64,000 nucleotides of DNA from Umbilicaria muhlenbergii (Eukaryota; Ascomycota; Lecanoromycetes; Umbilicariales; Umbilicariaceae): assembly GCA_000611775.1 (NCBI GenBank), contig KK106986.1, forward strand, positions 1,440,147-1,504,146, written 5' to 3'. The notes below the pieces were generated by a model. That model saw only the letters and a list, made by a program, of their open reading frames with translations, did no database searches and was not told the origin of the DNA. Below, piece after piece: positions 11,990 to 23,692 of this stretch. Every line of letters starts with the position of its first letter. Position 1 is the stretch's first letter. The translations under genes and the position numbers were made by a program.

Positions 11990-12625
11990 CCCCCCCTAAA
12001 AGCCACTTTCATGTAGCTATTTTTGTGTGTTTTAAAAATATTAAAGTATTTTTAATCCCTTCCTTTGTACAAAGTAATGATTGTAATGTTAGTTGTGTAG
12101 ATTTTGCTTTTTGCATTTCCTTTTTCAGCTCCTGCTGCTCTTGTTTATACTGCCTGCAATTTAACAGTAAATGCTCTGGTGACTGTTTTACCTTACACTG
12201 AAAACATTAATTGTTTTCATATGTAGGTAATCTGCAAAGATATGATTTAAAATAATTATGTTCTAGTTTTAATTGTGTAAATGTTGTAAAGGTTAACCTT
12301 TCACATTTGTACAATTCTTTTGACTTTATAACTAGGTCAGGCCTTGTAGCATATGTCTTGTATTGTTGACCTTGATTTGCATTTTGTCATTTTATTAATC
12401 ATTCCTCTTTGGCAATTTCCTCAATATCTTTTTTGATATAAGATAAAGAAGTATGTCTTGAGTCTGCATTAATAACTGCATTTCCTGAGTTTAAAGCTTC
12501 TTGTTTGACTGCTTTATCTGCTAATTCATTTCCTGGTATTTGACTATGGCTCAGAATTCAGTGTATATGAATTAACTTTTGACTTTGCCATAATTCCTGC
12601 AGGTTTAACTAGGCTGTCATTTGGG
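11990..12625 (-). pseudogene. LINE (non-LTR retrotransposon) RNase H and C-terminal relic
   Basis: On the minus strand, about 12,420-12,610 reads IHIH-stop-ILSHSQIPGNELADKA, the conserved end of an RNase H domain of the kind carried by I/Tad-type LINEs. Further along the same direction, near 12,130-12,210, CFQCKVKQSPEHLLLNC is the cysteine/histidine cluster typical of LINE ORF2 C-termini, followed by a charged tail. The 5' part of the element is missing because a GC-rich island is joined at about 12,626. Positions 11,819-11,990 are probably its 3' UTR. Few stops are seen here compared with the gypsy relics. Confidence 0.75.
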
Positions 12626-13280
12626 TCAGGTCAGGCTGAGTTCATGGTCAAAGACCTGACTCACGGGTTCAGCCCCTCCACGGACCCGGTATTCAGTGGT
12701 CAACCGGGTCGACCCTGAGGTACCCACATAGACACTGAACTAACTCAATCAGGTTAACTCCCGCGCGCTAAACTTTAATTTTTGAGCCGCGAACTTCAAA
12801 AAATAGATAAGGCCGCAAGGTAATGCCCTTATTAAATATAACAATAAGACTTGATTTCTTTGCAACTCTATTGAATTGTAGAGCTTAATGCGCCCGTCAA
12901 TTTGATGCAAAAATCATAAAAAACGGATCGCGGCGCATTGCGTTGTGTGGGTTTGAAGTTCAGGGTGGCGAACATCATCAATCAATCAACTTGACGAAAG
13001 TGTCAACTTTCAAACTCACATAACTTAATGCGCAGCGATCCGTTCTTGATGATTTTTGCATAGAATTGACGGGCGCGTTGAGTTCTATAATATATTAAAT
13101 TATGAAAGGGTTTAGCCCTAATTATTGCGGCTCTCAGTGTCCTAATTACCCTCAGTGTCTGCCTTCATTACCCGCCCCGACCTGACACGCCAAGGTGGGT
13201 TCAAAATCACTGAGACACTGCCACCCGACCCGGCCTGACCCAGCCCGACTCAGTGTTGCCCTGACCCGCGGTGACAGCTT
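12626..13280. mobile_element. GC-rich foldback / MITE-like element
   Basis: An island with many intact CpG sites inside AT-rich DNA. The inner part is a long inverted repeat: about 12,784-12,960 against 13,008-13,137. The best-matching arms are CGCCCGTCAATTTGATGC (12,891) and the inverted TAGAATTGACGGGCGCG (13,060-13,077), with GAGCCGC at the left edge and GCGGCTC at the right. Outer flanks at 12,630-12,720 and 13,170-13,270 are rich in GGTC/GACC and GGGT/ACCC words in opposing orientation, as in terminal inverted repeats. No protein is recognisable. It interrupts the LINE. Confidence 0.6.
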
Positions 13281-13472
13281 ATTCACATCAGCTGCTGCCT
13301 CTGCATCAGTTATCATCTTCACATCAACTGTTTCCTCTGTGTCAGCTGTCTTCACCTCAGTTGCTGTCTTTATGTTAACTGTTTCTCTCTCAACTGCTGC
13401 TTTTGCTTCAGCTGCCTCTGCTTTAGCTGTCCTCATCATCATTATCATTAGCATCATGCTAGTGAACATCAC
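13152..13472 (-). other. Low-complexity open frame, Ala/Glu/Lys/Val repeats
   Basis: An open minus-strand frame whose inner part is made of degenerate repeats of about 30-40 bp, giving text such as AEAAEAKAAVERETV and TATEVKTADTEETVDV. Its C-terminal end lies in the GC-rich island. I recognise no domain. It may be a minisatellite that happens to be open, or the remains of an acidic repeat protein. No intron or promoter evidence. Confidence 0.25.
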
Positions 13473-13845
13473 TGCAATTCATGAGCTTTTAAAGCATGAA
13501 TTTAGCTGTGAAATGATCACATCTAGACACTCAGTTAATTTTTGACTGATTTTTAATGAATATTCAACCGTCTTGACTCTGCGACAAAAAATTGATTAAA
13601 AGTGAACAAAGAAACTACAATGAGCATCTACATAACATGAGAAATGCCATGTAAAGGTAATAACATGAGTAGTAAGCATGTGCATTGAGGGCACTGCTTT
13701 TCTTGTTTTTTGTGAGCAATTATTATGATATTATTATAGTTTTACCAGGCTATAGTTGTTCTGTATGATGTTAATGAACATATATGCCACGTCACTCTTC
13801 TAGATAGTTAGACAAGACTTATTACAATATACATTTTATTCTAAC
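13473..13845 (-). mobile_element. Possible copia-like LTR remnant
   Basis: On the minus strand the sequence leaving G4b at 13,845 starts TGTTAGAATAAAATGTATAT, the style of start seen in many Ty1/copia LTRs, and about 260 bp later passes into CGCAGAGTC near 13,575. No second LTR, target duplication or copia protein was found, so the identity is a guess from the terminal sequence. Confidence 0.3.
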
Positions 13846-15720
13846 AATAATTAATGAATAAGTGCAGCTTTTTATCTTTTTTTAAAATAAAAAGAATAAG
13901 TACTTCTGCAGAGCTCATAAAATAAAAATTCAACCTTTTATTAAAATATTATTCAAGTATTCTCATAATACCCTTAACTTAATATTGAAGAAATTATATA
14001 AAAAGTCATAAGATAAATCTTTACTTTTTAAATTAATTGCATAATTATTGATTTTATAAGATAAAAGAAAGTCAGCATTCTCTGTTAAAAATATATTCAC
14101 ATAATTAATAAACTTCTTCAGTAAAGTTAATATTATATTAATGCTTTGTATACACACTTTAAGTTTAGTATTTTCACTCAGCCTGATTTATATTATAATA
14201 TAAATAATAACTTGATCTTGACTGTAACTTAATAAATTAATTCTTAATATTAAAGTGTTATATTTTTATTTCATAGTTAATTCACACATACTTAGTTTTT
14301 AATGCAAAAAGTTTAAGGATAAAAAGTGATTTTAATTTTTTTCAAGCATAAAATATATATTTATAATCTTAAAACTGTCCTCAACTATTGATAAGCTGAT
14401 AATATACATGATAAACACTAAAGCAGTAAGTCTTATGATTATTTAAGAATTAAAATTAAAACAATAAGCTTTTTATATAAGTTAATTAATACTTAATAAT
14501 GAAGTGTTATAAAATTATATTGACTTCAGCTTTTGTATTTAATAAAGCTTACATGAATATAATATTATCATTGTGAAGAACTTATTCATTAATAATTAAA
14601 TTAAACTCTGAGATTACTTTTATTTAATATTTCAATAGCACAAAGTTTTCATTGAAGTATTTTTATTTTTTTAAATATTAAAATAGCTGCAATTGAGATT
14701 TTATTCAAATCAGAGTTTTTCACAAATTGTAAATAATTAAAGAAATACTATTTCTTTTAATTACAATTTTAATAAATTATATATGATAAGTTTTTTATTG
14801 CAGGTGCTCTTGATGATTTATTTTTATATTTATTATTTTATTTATTCTTTATCTTGCTTTTATCAAGCTTGTAATTCTTATTCTCAGTAAACTTTAATAA
14901 TGACTTAAATTTATGATTAAAGGTAACTGTTATATTATGATTTACTTTCAACTTCACAGCATCTTTTAAATGCAGATTATTTTTTAAATATGCAGTTAAA
15001 ATAATAATTTTCTTATAAATTATGAGTAAATTCTGATAACTCATTAAGACTGCTTAAACTTTAAACTTTAATTTTGTAAAAAAGTGAGTCCTTATATGCT
15101 TTTTATTATAAAGAGGTAACTGAGCTTTCAAGATACTTAAATAATTATTAAAAGCTTAAACTGATTAATGAGATAATTAAACAGTATCATTATATAATTA
15201 AATAATATAAAGTTAATAATTTACAGAGTTTTTAATAATGTTGAGCAGAAATTTCACAAAATTATTTTTGATAATAATAAAATAATTTTTAATTTTATTA
15301 TTTCATAATCATGTCTTCTTTGATTTACTTTTTAAGTATTATATAATATAAATCTTCTTATTCTCTTTATGAGGGAAATTAATTAAATTGAAATAAAAAA
15401 TATTTCTTGTATTTTGCAGTTAATTCAAGTGCTTTTTCATGTTTTTATTATAATATAACAGTAACTCCTTTATCTGAATTCTTGATTATATATTTTATGT
15501 CAGTAGTAGTTTATCAGTACTTTATTTACTTATTACAAACTTAATATTTATTAAGTTAAAGAATCTCTTAACTAAGATATTAATAAAAGTGACAGAATTC
15601 TTAAGTAAATTAATTTATAATATTGAAATTTCTAATTAAAGTTATTGTAATCTTTATTATTTTAAAAATTTATTTTACTGTCATCTTATCTGTGTGATCT
15701 CATTATTAATATTATGTATT
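13846..15720 (-). pseudogene. G4b left fragment: gag to pre-RT, extremely AT-rich
   Basis: Minus-strand copy of the G4 family, recognised by comparison with G4a. The open piece at 13,963-14,157 (YVNIFLTENADFLLSYKI) matches 25,470-25,664 (YADVFSTENVDLLSPHKI), the segment before RT. The piece at 14,838-15,044 matches gag at about 24,590-24,780. The match ends at 13,846 within the RT start. The right end is the TSD GTATT (15,716-15,720), and the element resumes at 57,934. It is the base layer of the stack and far more TpA-rich than any other copy. Confidence 0.8.
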
Positions 15721-15950
15721 TGTCAGGTTTACACTTAAATGTTGAACTGAACTGAATAATCTGAATAATGTATCAAACTGAATGACTGAATGAGTTAGCA
15801 GTGATTAAATTAATGAGCTTAACATGCACATAAAGATTTTAATCTTCATACTCTTTCTTTCTTTTGTTTCTTAGACTAGAATTCTTCTCTGTAGCTAAAT
15901 ACTAACTGTTAAAACACATGCATTAATTCATAATCTGCATAATTTTAACA
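15721..15950 (+). repeat. G2a 5' LTR
   Basis: Starts TGTCAGGTTTACAC and ends GCATAATTTTAACA; 230 bp; preceded by TSD GTATT. It contains one copy of a 23-bp CTGAATGACTGAATGAGTTA unit that is present in varying number in other G2 LTRs. Confidence 0.9.
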
Positions 15951-17508
15951 TTATTTTAATCTTTTTCTTTTTCTCCTGCTGCAAGGCATCCTGAATGAAT
16001 TCTGAATTAAATTAACATCAAAGTCAAACAGTCAACACATCAGAATCAGAATCAGAACCTGAATTAAAATTAAAATCAAAATCAAAAATTAATCATGATG
16101 ATCAGAGAAATCAGTAGCAAAGTTTACTCATGAATTAAAAAGTCTTTATTGACTTCTGTGAATGATGAACAATTCACTTTGAATGAAAACTTGATCAATC
16201 AGATTCTGATCACCTTGACTGCAGAGATTCTGATTAATCTCTTATAAGAACATCCCTCTGAAGTAATGATTACTCTTCAACAATTGATCACTGATCATGA
16301 GCAGTCTCTGAATAAAATCAACATCATTATAAAGGCACATGAAGAACTACAAGTGAACTATGAAAGAATGAAGAATAAGAATAGAGAACTGAAGAAAAAA
16401 GTCATTAAATAAACTGATGTGATAACATATCTTGAACAATGAATTATAATCACTTATATAAGCACCTTCTGACCTGTTTTTCCTCAACTGACAGTTAAAG
16501 AATCATTCAAATTATTAAAGCTTCCTGATTTACTGATGTTCTTCAGTGATCATTTGAAATATGATGAATGAGTAATGAAGATCAGAAACTACTTATTAAT
16601 AATGAATAAATAATATCTCACTGAGCAGATGAAAATAACATATATGAAGATAAGAGTGAAGAGTGATCCTGTTAAACACATAAAGCTTCAAATGAATTCA
16701 GCATCTTGAACAGCTTATTTAAATATTATTAAACTGCTAAAACATTTAACCTGAATCTACAGAGACTCAGATCAAAAATATATCATCATTAATAAATTTT
16801 ATAAACTTTATTAAGAATTCAAAGACTTCCTGTTCTTTTGAATTAATTTTCAGTAATATGTTACTGAACTGAATGAGTTTCTTGATTCACACTGAATAAG
16901 AGAACTTTTGAACAAGGTGAACAACATCATTCAATAATAATTAAACACTGATGATAACAAATCTGAAGATTTTTACAAACTCATTAAATGCTGTTAATGA
17001 ATCAATTAGACTTTATGACTGCTTGACACAAAGAAGGTTATTAAATCTTAACTGAATTAAACACCCTCCTCTGCAAGTCAAACTCATACAAGAATTGAAC
17101 ATTTTATTAAAACCTTAAAATCAACTACTTGAATGATCACTGAGTCAGTTCCCTGAATACTGAACTGAACATCACACTCAAACGCCGTCAAAGAACAACA
17201 GATAAAGAAAGAATGTTGTTTTAAATATAATGAACAAGAGCACCTTGCCTTAAACTATTTAAACAAGAATAAAAAGAAAGAGACTTTAGCATTAAAATGC
17301 ATGCAATGAATCATATTCAATTCTGATTTTAATTTTGAATTAAATTCAGGAAAAGGCGTTCCTCTATTAAAGTCATGATAAGAAATGATGATAATTCTCT
17401 TGTGATATTAACATTAATGATTAATGAAGACATTCTGTTCACTTGAACATCATTTGAAGTGAATTGCAAGCTCACTTTAAATGAGGTTAAGTTACAAGTC
17501 AAGGCTTT
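15951..17508 (+). pseudogene. G2a gag relic and protease start
   Basis: Plus-strand gag with many stops. The N-terminal part is rich in Asn/Gln-type dipeptide repeats (about 16,035-16,095). A charged coiled-coil stretch (NYERMKNKNRELKKKV) lies near 16,355-16,405. The zinc knuckle near 17,218-17,260 reads CFKYNEQEHLALNY: both outer cysteine partners have become tyrosine and the glycine glutamate, all by G-to-A changes. The frame then runs into the protease, which G3 interrupts at the codons before the catalytic Asp. Confidence 0.8.
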
Positions 17509-17787
17509 TATCAGGGTCATCATATAATAGTATGACAATATGACAAGTATGACACTATAGTACAACACTATAATATGACATTATATAAACATGATGACTC
17601 AGCGCCTAGCACCTTGACATTAAGTAAAACTCTTCACAAGGAAGTTCAGAAACCTGCTTTCTTAATAATCAATTTTGTGACTGAATAAAAGATGTATAAT
17701 CACTGCATTGACCCTTTCATAATTATATTACTTATGACACCCTGTTCAACATCTATATGATGACTGTCATACACTCAACTTTTTACA
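17509..17787 (+). repeat. G3 5' LTR
   Basis: Starts TATCAGGGTCATCATATA (first G lost) and ends CAACTTTTTACA. It carries a cluster of TATGACA and TACAACA words between about 17,530 and 17,580, which look like decayed GTACGACA repeats. Confidence 0.9.
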
Positions 17788-19260
17788 TACTGATCACTCA
17801 GTACCTTCAGGTGAACGGTCATGTCAGAAGCAAATAAAACATGATGATATCAACACTTTAATCTCATCAAGTCAATGAAACAGTCAACAATCAAGCTGAG
17901 ACAGGCCCTTTAATTAACAAATTTACATTATTAATCATTAATATCTTTATTTCTGACATCAAAGATGACAGGTGCAAACACATCACTGTAAATAATTTTA
18001 ATGACATCATTAATGACCTTGAGGCAGTTACTGCTCACAATCAAGAAGTCATCAAGTGTCAGTAATTACAACTACAACACATATGATAAGAAATTAAGTT
18101 TAAGAATAATAAAAGAAAGCTTCAGAAGTTTAATCAACATCTGTAAGAAAATTCTTCAATTATGATTACAGCAAACTCAGAAAATGACATAAGTTCTTCA
18201 CATAAATTATGATGTTGAGTTATGACAGACATCACACCTCCCCCTTTTCAACATCTTGTAAAGTCATGAGAGCCTCATCTTTATGCAGAAGGTGTCAAAG
18301 TTACAAGATGAAAACTTTAAGAATATCTGAATGAAATCAATCAGAATCAGAAGCTGATGTCAGAGTAATTTTTTATTAAATGAGATTTCATCATCTGAGC
18401 AAGCATCTACTTAAAGAAAACAGTCATGAGTAACTGATGAAAGCAGAAGGAGCAGCATGATCATATTTAAATCATTTATGACAACTTTTTAAAGATTTTA
18501 AAGAAGAATCTATCCCCTGATGAAGACACAGATGAATGAAATATCATCATTTTTAATGCAGTTGAATCTCACAGCAATAATATAATCACCTCTTGATATA
18601 ATAAATTATCAGAACTCTATCACTTCCTTTTAATTTCACACAAAGAAATCAGTGAAATGCTCATTCAAGACTGTTGATGATTAAGGCTTTCACATCATGT
18701 TCTGACTGAACTATGATATTGAGATTTGACGCAGGTTGCAAGACAGTTAATGCAAGAAATCTCAACACATCTTGACATCATCATTAATCATGAACTGTTT
18801 CAAAGCCACTCAGACACTAAAAAGGATCATTAGAACAAGATTGATGATATAAACAAAAGTACAACATGAATGTCATATTATGACAAAAAAGAATTCACTG
18901 AACAATAAACAATCTGCACTCAATTCACTCAAAACAGTCATGAAAGAGAAAACAACTCATGAGGTTTTCACTGAGAAAGTAATCACAATCAGAGTCAGAA
19001 CCTTAATCATTTATTAATTATTGAAAAAACAATTATGATGATGACATAAACATTCATGACTTCCTCATGCTGACAAGAAGACTTTATTTCAAGGAATGAA
19101 ATAAATACATGAAAGGCAACAGACCTCTGCATTAAGTGTGAAGTCATCAATCATTGAATAAATGAGTGTATGATGAGATGATCAACAGCAGTCACTACTG
19201 CAGTTGATGTGAATAAATGACTCATGATCAACCTTCAGCTCATCTTTTTATTTATCATTG
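17788..19260 (+). pseudogene. G3 gag relic
   Basis: Plus-strand gag broken by TGA/TAA stops. A complete CCHC knuckle, CIKCEVINH-stop-INEC (CX2CX4HX4C with Trp to stop), sits at about 19,128-19,172. Near 18,220-18,250 a CATCACACCTCCCCC block resembles a reversed LTR/polypurine junction, so a small foreign piece may lie in the leader; I could not delimit it. Confidence 0.7.
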
Positions 19261-21420
19261 ATGATATCTCACATCTGATATCAGGACAGTTAAAGGTGAA
19301 CTTTTATATAATAAGAAATGATCTGAGGAAAAAATACTCATATATTATCAACAACAGCAGTCAGAGCAATATTATCACATGAGATGTTGTCAATGAACTG
19401 TCTTTATAAACTGAACCCTATGAAGCTCAAGTCAATGCATGAGGCAATGTGATTAACTTATCAGAGTTCATCATACTGATGATTACAACATATGACATCA
19501 ACAGTTAATCTTATCATTATAACAGTCACTTCTTTGTCACTTTAAATAATGCATCAGCACTTTTTATCCTCAGGTTATCATTTCTAGTCAATGCAAACCT
19601 GAATCATGAATATGACATGAGGAAATTCCTATGAAAAAAGGTGAAGCATATCACAGCACACTGAGTATTCATCATCAGTGAAAAAAAAGTGCTGAAAAGC
19701 ATTTTACATATGAACAACCTTTTCATTATGAATCACTTTATAGGACTGTCAGACTTAATGATTAATATAAAAGAATATACTCTACAAATAAACTTATTAT
19801 GATATGACAAAGAATATGACAATATTTATGACAGTTTACCTCCTGAATATCATGACTTCACAGACATATTTCAAGCAGCTGAGAAGCAGTCTCTGCTTGA
19901 GAGAGGTTCACATGATCATGTCATTGACTTGAAACTGAGGCAGCAACCCTCATTCAAGAAGTTATACTTAATGTCTTCAGTTAAACTTAATATACTGAAG
20001 GTATATTTAGATGATGTTATAAAGATAAGCATAATTTATAAATTAATATCATCTGCAGCTTCACCTGTTATGTTTGTATTAAAATCAGACAGCAGCTTAT
20101 GACTAGTCATTGATTATAAGCACTTAAACAATATTATCATTAAAAATCACTACTCACTACCACTTATATCAGACATGTTGAATTGTCTTTAAGGAGTTAA
20201 GAAGTTCACTAAGTTGAACTGCAAGAATGCATATAATCAAATATGAATCAAGGGTGAAGATGAGTGAAAAACAGCATTTTAAACACAGTTCAGCCTGTTT
20301 AAATATCTTGTCATGTTTTTCAGTCTCATGAATGCTCCTGTTATGTTTCAAGCCTTCATTGATAAAGTGCTTAATGAGTTTTTAAACATCACATGCATGA
20401 TTTACTTGAATGATATCTTGATCTTTAGCAAAGATGAGTTTAAGCATGAAGAGCATGTATGATAAGTACTAAGTGCATTATGATGTCATGAGCTTTATCT
20501 TAAGATCAGTAAGTACTCATTTAATGCAACAGAAGTAAACTTTCTAAGATTTAAAATCAACATGAAAGACATATACATGAACTTGAAGAAGATTCAAGCT
20601 ATCAAAGAATGACTGCCCTTGAAGAACATTCATAAATTGCAGATTTTTTTAAGCTTCATCAACTTCTTCTGAAGGTTTATAAGAGATTATTCATGAATTA
20701 CAGCACTACTGTTAAACCTTTTAAAAACAGAAAGAAATAAAAAGAAGATTAAGATTATATTAAGTTCTCTTTTAACTCACTGAACTGCTCCTCATCAAGA
20801 CATTGAAGGAAAGCAGAGCAGCTTAATCTCATTGTAAAGATTTAACACAAGTTATTCAGCATACAACTCATAAGTCAGAGGAAAGTTATAATAAGAAAAC
20901 ATCATATCTGCTTCTTTTTCACTTTCAAAAGCTGCATTGAAAGTGTTTAATGCTCTGAAGGAGACCTTCATGAGTGTTTCATTATTATGCTACTTCAATG
21001 AAAATAAACTCATGAGGGTTGAAATGAACACCTCTGAATTCACAATTGATGAAATCTTGATGCAACACTTTGAGGTCAATGATCAATTGCACTGATTATT
21101 AATTACTTACTACAGTAAGAAGCTGCTAAATACTGAGACTTGATATGATACAGGTGAGCAAGAGCTTCTTGTTATTATAAAAGTCATGTATCATTGACAG
21201 CACTACTGTCAAGGTGTTAAACATTAAATTATTATACTGACTGATCATGCAAACCTTGTTTGATTCATGACTACCTTAAACCTCACACAAAGACAGCTCA
21301 AATGAGCTGAGAAGCTTGCTGAATACAACTTTAAAGTCACATATCAAGAAGGCAAGAAGAACTCTGCTGATGATTTATTAAAACAGCTTGATTATGAACT
21401 GCTGAAGACTGTTAATACCT
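19261..21420 (+). pseudogene. G3 protease, RT and RNase H relic
   Basis: The pre-RT block (LPPEYHDFTDIFQ) is at about 19,840-19,880 and HVIDLKLRQQPSF at about 19,918-19,960. RT follows: KLNCKNAYNQI, DE-stop-KTAF, KYLVMFFSLMNAP, and IYLNDILIF at about 20,400-20,430 with the second catalytic Asp kept and the first changed to Asn. RNase H runs at about 20,960-21,400: YYSKKLLNTET, EQELLVIIKVMYHW, ILTDHANL, then RQLKWAEKLAEYNF in ancestral form. A transposon polymerase in life; inactive here. Confidence 0.85.
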
Positions 21421-21539
21421 TGACTGCTGCTGAAATAATGTGACAGTCCTTTCACTTGAGAAGTGAGAATTATAAGTCAGTACAAAAGAAATTATACACA
21501 CTTGCTGTGATGACACTGCAGTCAAGGGCAGTATGACAG

Positions 21540-22400
21540 GAGCTACAACAGAAGAACATCATATTTATTATAATAAATATTATCAGTACAATGAATACTG
21601 AAGATGATGATATAATTAAAACATCAGCAGTACATAATCTGTATGCTTAAGAAGCAAGTCATGATGAATATAATACTGATATAATGAACACTGAAGATGA
21701 TGATCTCATTAAAACATTAACAGTGTGAAACTTACCTGCTTAAGAAAAAGCAAGCTGTAATGAAAATGATGAGAGTGTCATGACAGATGAAGTCAGTGAT
21801 ATTATTAAAACATCAGCAGTGCATTATTTACTCAATATGATGTATACTGAAGTTGATGACATGATTGAAACATCAGCAGTTTATGACCTACATGCTTAAG
21901 AAGCAAGCCGTGATGAATATATTAATACAATAAATAATGAAGTCAGTGATATCACTGAAACATCAGCAGTGCATCACCTACTCAGTATGATGATTACTGA
22001 AGATGATAATCTCATTAAAACATCAGCAGTGCAGAACTTATCTGCTTAAGAAGAAGCAAGCTGTAATGAATTGCAGTTAAAACACTTAATACAACAAAAG
22101 TTATAACAAAAAAATGTTGTACCTGTCACAATGAATACTATCAGTACAATGAATACTGAAGATGACAGTCTCATTAAAACATCAACAGTGTGAAATCTAT
22201 CTGCTCAAGAAGCAAGTCATGTCATGTCAGAAGAAATCAGTGATGTCATTAAAACACACATCATATAACACTTATCTGCTCAAGAAGCAAGCTGTTACTC
22301 AGTTGAAGAGCTTAAATATGTAAAGCTTCAGCAGCACTCAATCAAGAATAACTTAAAAAACACTGCAGTTATGAATAATGACATAAGTCATGTTCTTATT
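21540..22400 (+). repeat. Tandem acidic repeat block between RNase H and integrase of G3
   Basis: At least six imperfect repeats of roughly 90-130 bp. Each encodes a version of EDDxIKTSAVHxL followed by AQEASR-like text: for example AAAACATCAGCAGT recurs near 21,621, 21,809, 21,871, 21,957 and 22,018. The block replaces the usual short linker after RNase H. It keeps one reading frame apart from transition-type stops, so it was translated as part of pol when the element was young. Confidence 0.75.
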
Positions 22401-23478
22401 AATCTTTAAATTGAGGAAAGCACTTCTGCTGACACTGTTGAAGCACTTCAACTCATGTCTACTCACTCATCAATAAGTGAGGAGATAACAGCTTATATAA
22501 GAATATTTATTAAACAACTTAAACATGTGATTCATACTGAGCAGTTGAAAGATAATTTGATATGATGAGTACAACAAAGATTAACTACCCCTCTTAAGAA
22601 TAAAAACAACTTGATCAGGTCTGAGATAATAAATATAAATATAAATATAAACTCTGAGATAATCATGACATCAGAGATGCAGCCAAATGTGACATTTATA
22701 CTGTCAGCATTAAATATGACATCTATACTGTCAAATGTACAAAAATGTTGGCAGAAAATTGAAGATGTTGTATATTATGATGATAAGATTTATGTTTCAT
22801 AGAACTCTGCCCTCTGCAATGCAGTGATCAGTCAATTTCATGATGATGTCTTCACAGATCATTTCAGGAAGTCAAGAATAATAAAATTAATGCAGTGATT
22901 TTATGATTGACTTGATGTTGTCAAAGATGTATGACATTACTGTCATGACTGTGTCAAATGTCAAAAAGTGAAGTCATTTCATCACAAGTCATATGAGTTA
23001 CTGAACTCATTATCAGTCTCAACTAAACTGTGGCATATAATAACAATGAACTTCATTACAGACCTGTCACTGAGCAGCACATATGAAAGTATGACATGAG
23101 ATTCAATCCTCATCATAATCAATAAGTTGATTAAAATGACTCATTATATTTTTATACAGAAGACAATGTCAGTTGCTGACTTCATTAAGGTGTTTATTCA
23201 GGACATAATCAAGCATCATGACATGTCAAAAGTTTTAATCACAGACAGAGACAAGTTGTTTACATTAAAGCAGTGAATCAACTTCTGCTTTTACATGTAA
23301 TGTTATTATAACATGTCAACAGCTTTTCACCTGCAAACTGATGATCAAACAAAGAGGCAGAATCAGTCTCTGAAGACATATTTACATATATTCATTAATG
23401 AGCAGTAAGAGGACTGAGCCAAGCTTTTACTCTGCATGAAGTTTTTATACAACAACTTCATACATGCTGCTATGTGAA
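22401..23478 (+). pseudogene. G3 integrase relic, 5' part
   Basis: The H2C2 zinc region (CHDCVKCQKVK) is at about 22,940-22,975. The core shows NFITDLSLS, then LIIINKLIKMTHYIF, then DRDKLFT and later HLQTDDQT, matching the usual DDE core blocks with changes. The reading frame is cut at 23,478 by G4a and resumes at 30,679. Stops throughout. Confidence 0.85.
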
Positions 23479-23692
23479 TGTCATGATATAGTAACACATC
23501 TGAGCTAGCGCTTTTTAAGTGACTTAGCAGCATACATAATAAAACTTTGTGCTGCTTCATCACTTCCTCTTTCACTCCTTAGTTATTAGTTTTATATAGT
23601 TAGAATCATATAACCTTTATACATTTATATCTCATGCTGTCATGAACCTAAACTATACTTCCCTTTCTAATAAGAGATGTTATAATCTTACA
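23479..23692 (+). repeat. G4a 5' LTR
   Basis: TGTCATGATATAG to ATAATCTTACA, 214 bp, following TSD GTGAA. An open minus-strand frame here (23,363-23,575) has no recognisable product. Confidence 0.92.

Noticed and set aside
21540-22400. CRISPR-like array
   Set aside because: Units are imperfect, not separated by unique spacers, and encode in-frame protein repeats; the organism is a fungus.
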